Positions 1-6,450 of a DNA stretch of 11,857 bases are shown here, piece by piece (the stretch's first letter is position 1; the number at the start of each line of letters is the position of its first letter). The stretch covers positions 1-11,857 of the forward strand of contig WFOJ01000017.1 in assembly GCA_015488125.1 (NCBI GenBank), written 5' to 3'. Source of the stretch: Mariprofundaceae bacterium (lineage in GTDB: Bacteria; Pseudomonadota; Zetaproteobacteria; Mariprofundales; Mariprofundaceae). The notes beneath the pieces are model-generated. The model had not been told where the DNA came from and made no database searches. It saw only the letters and a program-made list of their open reading frames with translations. Both the position numbers and the translations under genes were made by a program.

Positions 1-52
1 GAAAGCCCAGCAGCAGGGCCACGAGCTGAGCCGAACGAATACAATATCGCAA
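1..52 (-). CDS. Start of an exported or membrane-anchored protein, cut by window edge
   Basis: Only the first 17 codons are visible. Reading down from 52, a TTG codon opens a frame translating as MRYCIRSAQLVALLLGF that stays open to the window edge. The start rests on a strong Shine-Dalgarno AAGGAG (65-60) with 7 bases between it and the TTG; there is no competing ATG in frame. The short basic region (R2, R6) followed by a hydrophobic run (LVALLLGF) looks like the beginning of a signal peptide or a membrane anchor. It lies 139 bases beyond kdsC on the same strand. In many Gram-negative bacteria kdsD-kdsC is followed by lptC and lptA, both of which start with such a segment, so an Lpt protein is a reasonable guess from context only. 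Too little sequence is present for any identification, and a chance open frame cannot be excluded. Confidence 0.5.
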   Translation of the reverse strand, partial: MRYCIRSAQLVALLLGF

Positions 53-70
53 GATTACTCTCCTTGAGCT

Positions 71-99
71 ATGGTATGTGGTTGTGTTATCAACACAAC
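71..99 (-). promoter_or_regulatory. Perfect 8-bp palindrome overlapping a possible promoter
   Basis: On the minus strand GTTGTGTTGATAACACAAC (99-81) is a perfect inverted repeat with two 8-base arms (99-92 and 88-81) around a 3-base centre. The arms are AT-rich and no T tract follows, so it does not look like a terminator. A weak sigma-70-like promoter can be drawn through it: TTGTGT (98-93), a 16-base spacer, TACCAT (76-71). That would place the palindrome over the -35 box and spacer, where a dimeric repressor would bind, and the start of transcription just before the ribosome binding site of the TTG gene. The palindrome is directly visible; the promoter and operator roles are inferred, and the boxes match consensus poorly. 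Confidence 0.35.
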
Positions 100-191
100 A
101 GGGGGAATGTTCCATCTTAAAATGAAAAAAGAATGAAACGTATTTGAACACATCCTGCAAGGGCTTTTGCTTCACAGCCTACTTTTCAGCA

Positions 192-773
192 TCAGGAAGC
201 TTGCTTCCAGCCGGCATCGGCCGGACTTACGCCATAGCGTTCCTGCACGATTTCATGCCATTGATTATGCGCGAGAAGCAGTCCTTCTGCCAGTTCACGC
301 ACTGCTCCGCGTCCGCCGATCGCTGAAGAAACCCAGTGGGCGCTGGCACGCACGGCCTGATGCGCATCATGAGGAGCGGTTGCCAGGGCGCAGCCGTTCA
401 TGGCCGGAAGATCAACAATATCATCACCCATATAAGCGCAGGCGGAGCGGCTCACTGCCGCTTCTGCGCACAAGCGATTCATGCCTTCATCCTTGTTCAA
501 ACAACCCTGGGTGATCAGTTTAATGCCCAGGTCTTTAGCCCGGTTGGCGACCACGGTGGAGCTTCTGCCAGTGAGAATCGCCACCTGTATGCCACAGCGT
601 TGCAACATCTTGATCCCGTGACCATCGCGCACATGAAAGCCCTTGGCCTCTTCGCCACCATCCAGCATAATCACCCGGCCATCAGTTAACACACCATCAA
701 CATCCAGCACCAGCAGGCGCACCTGCTGCGCCCGCCCAAAAGGAAACTGCTGCTTGCCTGTAGCCATCGTCAT
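192..773 (-). CDS. kdsC: 3-deoxy-D-manno-octulosonate 8-phosphate phosphatase KdsC
   Basis: KdsC removes the phosphate from Kdo 8-phosphate to give free Kdo, a cytoplasmic step of lipopolysaccharide inner-core synthesis. The 193-residue protein is a small cap-less HAD phosphatase of normal family length. HAD motif I is DVDGVLTD, with nucleophile D24 and general acid/base D26. Motif II is LTGRS with T68, motif III uses K94 (NKDEG), and motif IV is GDDIVD with D117 and D118. The ATG at 773 overlaps the kdsD stop as ATGA, so translation is probably coupled. kdsD directly upstream makes arabinose 5-phosphate, an earlier Kdo precursor, which supports the assignment. The C-terminus is intact. A small inverted repeat (208-195) spans the stop region but is too short to call a terminator. 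Confidence 0.95.
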   Translation of the reverse strand: MTMATGKQQFPFGRAQQVRLLVLDVDGVLTDGRVIMLDGGEEAKGFHVRDGHGIKMLQRCGIQVAILTGRSSTVVANRAKDLGIKLITQGCLNKDEGMNRLCAEAAVSRSACAYMGDDIVDLPAMNGCALATAPHDAHQAVRASAHWVSSAIGGRGAVRELAEGLLLAHNQWHEIVQERYGVSPADAGWKQAS

Positions 774-1762
774 GATAGCCCACCTTGCAGCAAGTCATGC
801 AGATGAACAATGCCTTCAACCTTTTCGGTCTTGCCTACGAACAATGATGTGACCTTGTGATCCTCCATGATGCGCACAGCTTCGCTGGCCAGTATATTGC
901 CATCCACGCAATGGGGGTTGCGATGCATATAGTTGGCAGCAGGTGCTGCAAGATCAACCTCGCCGGACTCCAGAATTCGCCGCAGATCACCATCGCTGAT
1001 GCAGCCTTGCAGCAGGCCCTGACATTGCACACCGGTAATCCCCATGCGATAACTGCTCATGGTGGTGATCGCATCGCGCAAGGCCTGAGAGCCTTCTACC
1101 AGTGGCACTTTGCGATGCATGACATCGGTAACCTTCATCAGCTTGCGGCCCAGACTTCCGGCAGGATGAACACGGGCAAAATCTTCCTCACGAAAACCGC
1201 GTTCTTTTAGCACCACCACGGCCAGCGCATCGCCCAGCGCCAGCGTTGCTGTGGTCGAGGCCGTGGGAGCCAGGTTGAGCGGACAGGCTTCCTGTTTCAC
1301 GGGAATTGTCAGCACAATATCAGCGTATCTGGCCAGCGTGGAGCGGGGATTGCCTGTCATGGCAATCAAACGGGCACCAAGACCGCGCAACACCGGCAAT
1401 AAATTACAGACTTCCGCCGTTTCACCGCTATGCGAGAGCAGTAACACCGCATCATGCCGGGTAATCATGCCCAGATCACCATGTTGTGCCTCAGCGGCAT
1501 GCACAAAAAACGCCGGTGTACCCGTAGAAGCAAAGGTCGCTGCCATTTTGCGGGCAATAATGCCCGACTTTCCCATGCCAACGACGACCAGGCGACCAGG
1601 CAGCTTCAGAATACAGGCAACGGCTTCGCAAAAGGCATCGCCAAGTGCCTGTTCAACTGCCTGCAAGGCCCTGATTTCGACGTCAAATACCCGTCTGGCC
1701 TTGTTCAGCCAGCGTTCTGATTCAGCAACAGAGCGTAGGTCGGCGGTGTTTGTCATCCCCAT
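770..1762 (-). CDS. kdsD: Arabinose-5-phosphate isomerase KdsD
   Basis: KdsD interconverts ribulose 5-phosphate and arabinose 5-phosphate, committing carbon to Kdo. The 330-residue protein has the usual layout: an SIS sugar-isomerase domain (about 45-185) followed by two CBS domains (about 212-330). The residues matching the E. coli catalytic set K59, E111, E152 and H193 are all present with a constant offset of six: K65 in GMGKSG, E117 in HSGETAE, E158 in KQEACPLNLAPT and H199 in RVHPAG. The AEAQHGDLG segment (90-98) is also typical. Two starts are possible: ATG at 1762, used here, which overlaps the upstream peptidase by 10 bases, and ATG at 1756, which forms an ATGA overlap with that gene's stop and removes two residues. 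Neither has a well-spaced ribosome binding site, consistent with translational coupling. Confidence 0.95.
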   Translation of the reverse strand: MGMTNTADLRSVAESERWLNKARRVFDVEIRALQAVEQALGDAFCEAVACILKLPGRLVVVGMGKSGIIARKMAATFASTGTPAFFVHAAEAQHGDLGMITRHDAVLLLSHSGETAEVCNLLPVLRGLGARLIAMTGNPRSTLARYADIVLTIPVKQEACPLNLAPTASTTATLALGDALAVVVLKERGFREEDFARVHPAGSLGRKLMKVTDVMHRKVPLVEGSQALRDAITTMSSYRMGITGVQCQGLLQGCISDGDLRRILESGEVDLAAPAANYMHRNPHCVDGNILASEAVRIMEDHKVTSLFVGKTEKVEGIVHLHDLLQGGLS

Positions 1763-3099
1763 TTGCTGTTATTCAGGTTCCTGGCATAACGTTTCAACAC
1801 CTGATAAATGCGTCGGGAAACTGCTTTGTAGCGTGACATTTCACTGGCTGCAATCGGTGCGCCAGCATGACTGCGCACGCTCAGCGGGTTGATGGCTTTA
1901 TTGCCCAGGCGGTATTCAAAATGCAGATGTGGCCCCGTTGCCAGCCCGCTCATGCCAACATAGCCGATCACCTGGCCTTGCGTCACATGCACGCCACGAT
2001 GAATGCCCTTGCCATAACGGCTCAGATGCCCGTAACGGGTATTGATGCCGTGGCGGTGATCAATGCGTATATAGCGGCCATAGCCACCGTGGCGACCCGC
2101 TTCCCTGACCACGCCATCAGCCACGGCATGGATAGGCGTTCCCGTTGGCGCTGCGTAATCCACACCTTTATGCGCCCGCGTATAGCCGAGAATCGGGTGC
2201 TTTCTGGCACGCGAAAAACGCGAGGAAATACGTGAATATTTGACCGGCGCCTTGAGGAAATCCTTTTTCAGGTTGGAGCCATCAAGGGCATAATAACCGG
2301 TTTTGCCTTTTTTGTCGGTATAGCGAACTGCCGTATAATGCTTGCCCCGGTTGACGAACTCAGCGGCAATAATGGCCGAGCTGACAAGCTGACCCCGCTC
2401 ATCCCAGGCTTCTTCATAATACACATCAAAGGTATCGCCTTCACGCAGGTTACGAGCGAAATCAATATCCCAGGCAAAAACGTCGATCAGTGCCATGGTG
2501 GTGCGCTCATCCAGCCCCGCCTTGCCGGCATCAACAAACAGACTGTTATGAATCACGCCATGCGCGTAATGACGGAAGCGCCGCAATGGTCGTGGCTGCA
2601 TGCTCGCCTGCCATCTGCCATCAGCCTGTTTTTCCAGTTGTAACTGCCGCTCGGCATCAACATCGTACAACACGCGGATGACATCACCCTCATTCTGACG
2701 TTGCAGACGATGGCCACTGCGCATTTTGCGGAAGGAGAACACGGCCTCGCTGGCCTTGCTCATATCCAGCACGTCCTGATAACTAAAGCCCATGGTTTGC
2801 AACACACTGCTGCTGACGTCGCCTGGTTGCAGGATATGATCCCACGGCTTACCGACAGGCGAGGCTTCAGGCACGGCATCCAGCCACTCCACATGCGGCA
2901 CGCGAATGCTGGCGCGGACATCCTCGCCCGGCAACATTGCCAGTAAAAATAACAACACGGAAAGATAAGGAACAAGTTTTCGGGGGTGGTGGACGGGTGT
3001 GCGTCTCCAGATCAACCACCAACAACGGCCAAGGCGGGAGAGGGTATCCCCCAAGGTTCGCTCCTTCAACGAAAGAGAACGGATCATCTTTTGTTGCAC
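1753..3099 (-). CDS. Membrane-anchored M23 (LytM) metallopeptidase, MepM-like
   Basis: This is a zinc endopeptidase expected to cut peptidoglycan peptide cross-links in the periplasm. With GTG at 3099 as start it has 448 residues: a basic N-terminus, one membrane segment (about 42-57), a LysM/OapA-like region starting near WDHILQPGD (about 86-160), a middle domain (about 180-285), and a C-terminal LytM domain (about 295-410). Its zinc ligands are visible: H310 and D314 in HKGVDYAAP and H393 in GPHLHFEY, with H358 (RYGHLS) and H391 also in the active site. Length and order resemble E. coli MepM. GTG 3099 is chosen because AGGAG (3110-3106) lies 6 bases before it; the frame is open to another GTG at 3129, but that lacks a ribosome site and lies almost on the predicted transcription start. 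It heads an operon with kdsD and kdsC, its stop overlapping kdsD. The exact bond specificity cannot be read from the sequence. Confidence 0.92.
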   Translation of the reverse strand: MQQKMIRSLSLKERTLGDTLSRLGRCWWLIWRRTPVHHPRKLVPYLSVLLFLLAMLPGEDVRASIRVPHVEWLDAVPEASPVGKPWDHILQPGDVSSSVLQTMGFSYQDVLDMSKASEAVFSFRKMRSGHRLQRQNEGDVIRVLYDVDAERQLQLEKQADGRWQASMQPRPLRRFRHYAHGVIHNSLFVDAGKAGLDERTTMALIDVFAWDIDFARNLREGDTFDVYYEEAWDERGQLVSSAIIAAEFVNRGKHYTAVRYTDKKGKTGYYALDGSNLKKDFLKAPVKYSRISSRFSRARKHPILGYTRAHKGVDYAAPTGTPIHAVADGVVREAGRHGGYGRYIRIDHRHGINTRYGHLSRYGKGIHRGVHVTQGQVIGYVGMSGLATGPHLHFEYRLGNKAINPLSVRSHAGAPIAASEMSRYKAVSRRIYQVLKRYARNLNNSKWG

Positions 3100-3139
3100 A
3101 TGCAACTCCTGAACACAAAATACCCTCACTGGGTGCGCT

Positions 3140-3167
3140 ATGTTGCGTTTTTTTACTCAGGTGTCAA
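3140..3167 (-). promoter_or_regulatory. Candidate sigma-70 promoter for the M23-kdsD-kdsC operon
   Basis: A perfect -35 box TTGACA (3167-3162) is followed after 16 bases by CAACAT (3145-3140), which keeps only the key A and T positions of a -10 box. An A-rich spacer lies between. Transcription would begin near 3133, giving a leader of about 35 bases before the GTG at 3099. The strong -35 and weak -10 make this a moderate call. Read-through from the tRNA genes upstream could also feed the operon. Confidence 0.45.
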
Positions 3168-3283
3168 AAGATTGTTATCGACTTGCGGTACGTATCACGC
3201 ACAGCAAGTAGCAGCTATGCATAAGGAAAGGCAACCGGATTTAAGTGAATGTACCGTCAGGTGTGCTGCCGATATGCGGGAGA

Positions 3284-3358
3284 TGGAGGCAGGGGCGAGA
3301 ATCGAACTCGCGAATAAAGGATTTGCAGTCCTCCGCCGTACCACTGAGCCACCCTGCC
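3284..3358 (-). tRNA. tRNA-Cys (anticodon GCA)
   Basis: A 75-base cloverleaf reads from GGCAGGG at 3358 to CCCTGCC plus TCCA ending at 3284. The 7-bp acceptor stem pairs perfectly. The anticodon arm GAGGA-CTGCAAA-TCCTT carries GCA and so decodes UGC/UGU as cysteine. The T arm GCGAG-TTCGATT-CTCGC is perfect. The CCA end is encoded. It lies 45 bases downstream of tRNA-Gly on the same strand, the same Gly-Cys order as glyW-cysT of E. coli, but no tRNA-Leu follows. No clear terminator is visible after it before the M23 gene. Confidence 0.97.
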
Positions 3359-3364
3359 ATCTGC

Positions 3365-3398
3365 AAAGAAAAAGAGAGGAGGACAAGGCCTCCCCTCT
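3365..3398 (-). terminator. Intrinsic-terminator-like hairpin between the two tRNA genes
   Basis: On the minus strand, AGAGGGGAGG (3398-3389) pairs with CCTCCTCTCT (3382-3373) to give a 10-bp stem with a single G-U pair and a 6-base loop (CCTTGT). A T-rich tail, TTTTCTTT (3372-3365), follows directly. The hairpin begins 5 bases after the CCA end of tRNA-Gly and its tail ends 6 bases before tRNA-Cys. By structure it is a rho-independent terminator for tRNA-Gly; given its position it may act as a partial terminator or as an RNA processing element. Confidence 0.8.
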
Positions 3399-3403
3399 GG
3401 GAC

Positions 3404-3479
3404 TGGAGCGGGTAACCGGGTTCGAACCGGTGACCTCAACCTTGGCAAGGTTGCGCTCTACCAGCTGAGCTATACCCGC
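3404..3479 (-). tRNA. tRNA-Gly (anticodon GCC)
   Basis: A 76-base cloverleaf runs from GCGGGTA at 3479 to TACCCGC plus TCCA ending at 3404, with a perfect 7-bp acceptor stem. The D arm (GCTCAGCTGGTAGAGC) and the T arm (ACCGG-TTCGAAC-CCGGT) are standard. The anticodon arm CAACC-TTGCCAA-GGTTG carries GCC, which decodes GGC/GGU as glycine. The CCA end is encoded. It is the first gene after a strong promoter and is followed by a terminator-like hairpin, then tRNA-Cys. Confidence 0.98.
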
Positions 3480-3493
3480 GTCGAGCGAGGCGA

Positions 3494-3521
3494 ATTCTAG
3501 CGTCGGCTACTCGACTGTCAA
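3494..3521 (-). promoter_or_regulatory. Strong sigma-70 promoter of the tRNA-Gly gene
   Basis: TTGACA (3521-3516, perfect) and TAGAAT (3499-3494, five of six) are separated by 16 bases. Transcription should begin about 7 bases before the mature 5' end of tRNA-Gly. The discriminator after the -10 box (TCGCCTC) is GC-rich, a feature of stable-RNA promoters under stringent (ppGpp) control; that control is inferred from family knowledge. Confidence 0.8.
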
Positions 3522-3627
3522 CACTTTTTCGCCATTAACAGCACGAAGCATGACGAATCCAGGAAAACAGGATAGTATTCAAAATGAATTCTCCAGTGCG
3601 TGATAGGTTGAAGTGGCTCCCAACAGC
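3522..3627. other. Non-coding gap between trkH stop and tRNA promoter
   Basis: This 106-base stretch has no credible gene. Just after the trkH stop there is a 4-bp GGCT/AGCC hairpin with no T tract, so no convincing terminator is visible for the long upstream operon. A 7-bp inverted repeat with one mismatch (GTATTCA, 3575-3581, against TGAATTC, 3585-3591) is the only other structure and is AT-rich with no clear role. Confidence 0.5.
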
Positions 3628-5067
3628 CTACTTGCGCCAGAATTCTGGCACCAACAAGACAAAAAAGGTATAGATTTCAAGGCGCCCAAGAATCATGGCG
3701 AACATCAGCACGCTTTTGCCAGCAGATGGCAGCGCGGCATAATTATCTGCCGGACCCACGTGCCCGAAGCCGGGTCCGGTATTGGTCAGGCAGGCTGCGG
3801 TGGCGCTCATCGCCGTCAACAAATCCACCCCAGTCATAGCAACGATCACAGCAATCATCAAATAACACACCATATACAGCACAAAAAAGCCCCATACAGC
3901 CTGCACCACATCCGCTTCCACCGTTTGCTCTCCCAGTTTGGTGTAAATCACGGCATGAGGATGAATCATGCGACGAATCTCGCCCAATCCCTGACGAAAT
4001 AACAGCAATACCCGGATCACTTTCATACCGCCGCCGGTGGAACCAGCGCAAGCGCCGATAAACATGACCACAAACAACAGCATATTGGTACCCGGCGGCC
4101 ATTGCGAATAATCACTAACGGCAAAGCCTGTGGTAGTCGCTACCGACACCACATTAAACAACACATGATGCAGCTCATCGCTATCGCTCCACCACACCGG
4201 CATGGCAATGACCACAAACACTACGCTGAGAATGTAGATGTAGGCGCGAAACTCTTCATCCCTCCAGTAAGCCTGAAGAGAAAAACGGTTGTTAAGCACA
4301 GCAAAATGCAAGGTGAAATTGATGCCTGCCAGTACCATGAAGAAGACAGCGATCATCTCGATCAAGCTTGAATGAAACCAGCCCATGCTGGCATCATGGG
4401 TCGAAAAGCCACCAATCGCTACTGTGCACATGGCGTGATTGATCGCATCAAACCAGTTCATGCCGGCAAGCGCATAGGCTGCCGCGCAAATCACCGTCAT
4501 CAGCAAGTAAATATACCACAACACCTTGGCGGTTTCGGTAACGCGGGCGGTCAGTTTATCCTTGACCGGCCCTGGTGTTTCTGCACGGAACAGCTGCATA
4601 CCACCGACACCGAGTAAGGGCATAATAGCCACAGCCAGTACGATAATGCCCATGCCACCCAGCCATTCCTGCATGGAACGCCACAGTAAAATGGCATGCG
4701 GCATGGTATCCAATCCACTAAGCACCGTCGCACCAGTCGTCGTTAAACCGGAAGCAGATTCAAACAGGGCATCAACAACGCTTCCACAAACCCCTATGGA
4801 CAAAAAAGGAATCGCCCCCAGTAACGATAGCGTCACCCAGGCCAAGGCGACGATCAGAAAACCATCGCGGTGTGTCAGACGCCGGGGCTGCTCACCGACA
4901 TAACGTACAGACAGCAGGCCGATCAGCAAGGTCAGGCAGGCTGCAAACAAAAAATGCCAAAACTCACCGGAAGCATTAACCAATGCAATAAGTGTGGGCA
5001 GTAGCATGCTGCTGCCATAAAACAGACTCAGCACACCCAGTAGCCAAATAACGCCACGAACATGCAT
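3628..5067 (-). CDS. trkH: Trk potassium uptake channel subunit TrkH
   Basis: TrkH is the inner-membrane pore of the Trk system and carries potassium into the cell, gated by TrkA. The 479 residues match the usual family length (E. coli TrkH has 483). Four pore-loop repeats of the superfamily of K+ transporters are visible with their selectivity-filter segments: TTTGA (109-113), IGGFS (218-222), TTTGF (311-315) and TNTGPG (428-433). The conserved GGMGIIVLAVAIMPLLGVGG stretch (137-156), the STGGGMKV segment (343-350) and the C-terminal GRLEIYTFFVLL are also typical. The ATG at 5067 lies 3 bases after the trkA stop. No strong ribosome site precedes it, so coupling to trkA is likely. It is the last gene of the operon that starts beyond 11857. 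Confidence 0.96.
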   Translation of the reverse strand: MHVRGVIWLLGVLSLFYGSSMLLPTLIALVNASGEFWHFLFAACLTLLIGLLSVRYVGEQPRRLTHRDGFLIVALAWVTLSLLGAIPFLSIGVCGSVVDALFESASGLTTTGATVLSGLDTMPHAILLWRSMQEWLGGMGIIVLAVAIMPLLGVGGMQLFRAETPGPVKDKLTARVTETAKVLWYIYLLMTVICAAAYALAGMNWFDAINHAMCTVAIGGFSTHDASMGWFHSSLIEMIAVFFMVLAGINFTLHFAVLNNRFSLQAYWRDEEFRAYIYILSVVFVVIAMPVWWSDSDELHHVLFNVVSVATTTGFAVSDYSQWPPGTNMLLFVVMFIGACAGSTGGGMKVIRVLLLFRQGLGEIRRMIHPHAVIYTKLGEQTVEADVVQAVWGFFVLYMVCYLMIAVIVAMTGVDLLTAMSATAACLTNTGPGFGHVGPADNYAALPSAGKSVLMFAMILGRLEIYTFFVLLVPEFWRK

Positions 5068-5070
5068 GGC

Positions 5071-6450
5071 CTAAAAAAATTCCAGGCTAACTTCAAACAT
5101 ACCCTCGACATCCCGCACGCTGTCGGTATGGGCAACCATCAGCACATGGTCGCCAGGTACAATCACACTATCACCATCGGGAATCGTTACCTGATCACCG
5201 CGAATAATGGCACCAACCACGCTTTGCGGTGGAAAGTTCAATTCGCGCAACGGTACATTCACAATTGCCGAGGTTTTCATCGCCTCAGCCTCCAGGACTT
5301 CCAGCATGCCGTCCCCCAGCGAAGACATGCCATAAATCTTGCCTTTTCGGATATGCTGCAAAATGGAGGCGGCCGTGGTAAAGCGAGCTGAAACAACAAC
5401 ATCCAAACCAATATCGCGTACCAGACGCGAATAAATCGTGCGATTTACCAGCGTAACAATATGTGGAACCTTGTAGCGTTTGGCGATCAGACTGCCCAGA
5501 ATATTGGTTTCATCATCATTGGTCAGAGCGATATAATCGTCCATTTCATCAATATTTTCTTCTTCCAGTAGCACCTGATCCAGCGCATCGCCGGCAATCA
5601 CCACGCTGCGTTCCAGATGCCGCGCCATCCAGTCGGCCCGTTTTTCGTTGTGCTCAATAATCCTGACCTGTACCCCGATTTTTTCCAGTTCCTTGGCAAC
5701 AATATAGGCAATATGCCCGCCACCGACGATCATCACGTGGCGTCGGCCATGGTACTCCGTTGTCACACCACCGGATAAATGATGAAACAAGTCATCAAGA
5801 TATGCCGACCCTACCGTCAGATAAATGCTATCGCCGGCCAATAAGGTGGTATCGGCATCCGGTACACGCCACAACGCATTGTGCTCATGCGCCACCACAC
5901 AAGCCTTGATGCCACCAAGTGATTCTGAAATATCACGAATGGAAATACCGGCCAGACAACTCTTCGGTGTAACCTTGAAACTCAGTAGTTGCACATTGCC
6001 ACCGGAAAATTCCTGCGCATCCATCGCCGAACTGATTTGTAAACGGCGAAGAATGGATTTAGCCGCCTCCTTTTCCGGCGAAATCACCGTATCAATAGGC
6101 AAATCATCACGTCCAAACAGGCGGTCGCCATGTTCGATATAATCCGCATCGCGAATACGCGCCATCTTGATGGTAACGCGGAATAATGAATGTGCGACCT
6201 GACAGGCCAGCATATTGGTCTCATCGCTGGCTGTAGCAGCAATCAGCAACTCGGCATCGGCCGCACCTGCCCTGGCCAGTACGGAAGGATGGCTGGCCTC
6301 ACCGACTACAGTGCGCACATCCATATTGTCTGCCACGCGTTTTAAGCGCGCGGGATCACGATCAACCACCGATACATTATTGCCCTCATGCGCCAACCGT
6401 TCGGCAATATGGTAGCCGACCTCGCCAGCGCCCAGAATCAGAATATTCAC
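5071..6450 (-). CDS. trkA: Trk potassium uptake regulator TrkA (two RCK units)
   Basis: TrkA is the cytoplasmic nucleotide-binding ring protein that opens and closes TrkH. Its 459 residues form two RCK units, each a Rossmann RCK_N domain plus an RCK_C domain. The first glycine-rich loop is GAGEVG (7-12), with D30 ending the second strand, the usual NAD(H)-binding arrangement. The second loop is GGGHIA (243-248), where alanine replaces the last glycine, with E266 as the matching acidic residue. RCK_C domains lie at about 150-225 and 375-450. The start is GTG at 6450: its first bases overlap the ntrX stop as GTGA, and a purine-rich GAGAGGAA site precedes it by about 7 bases, while no ATG is available upstream in frame. 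trkH follows 3 bases later, so both Trk subunits are made from one message under the NtrYX cluster. Confidence 0.95.
   Translation of the reverse strand: MNILILGAGEVGYHIAERLAHEGNNVSVVDRDPARLKRVADNMDVRTVVGEASHPSVLARAGAADAELLIAATASDETNMLACQVAHSLFRVTIKMARIRDADYIEHGDRLFGRDDLPIDTVISPEKEAAKSILRRLQISSAMDAQEFSGGNVQLLSFKVTPKSCLAGISIRDISESLGGIKACVVAHEHNALWRVPDADTTLLAGDSIYLTVGSAYLDDLFHHLSGGVTTEYHGRRHVMIVGGGHIAYIVAKELEKIGVQVRIIEHNEKRADWMARHLERSVVIAGDALDQVLLEEENIDEMDDYIALTNDDETNILGSLIAKRYKVPHIVTLVNRTIYSRLVRDIGLDVVVSARFTTAASILQHIRKGKIYGMSSLGDGMLEVLEAEAMKTSAIVNVPLRELNFPPQSVVGAIIRGDQVTIPDGDSVIVPGDHVLMVAHTDSVRDVEGMFEVSLEFF

Noticed and set aside
100..118. TGGAACATTCCCCCTG on the minus strand as a sigma-54 (-24/-12) site
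   Set aside because: The GG is present but the -12 element would be CT rather than GC at the required distance.
195..208. GGAAGC/GCTTCC inverted repeat at the end of kdsC as a terminator
   Set aside because: The stem is at most 6 bp with a 2-base loop, overlaps coding sequence, and no T tract follows directly.
1251..1892. A 213-codon open frame on the plus strand
   Set aside because: It lies antisense to kdsD and the end of the M23 gene, shows no recognisable domain, and its residues look like a shadow of the coding strand.
3195..3448. Two 63-codon open frames on the minus strand across the tRNA region
   Set aside because: They run through both tRNA genes and the hairpin; the sequence is fully explained by the tRNAs.
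2986..3468. A 160-codon open frame on the plus strand
   Set aside because: It runs antisense through the M23 gene start and both tRNAs and matches no family.
3575..3591. Inverted repeat GTATTCA/TGAATTC downstream of trkH as terminator or operator
   Set aside because: It has a mismatch, is AT-rich with a 3-base loop and no T tract, and is too common a pattern to assign a role.
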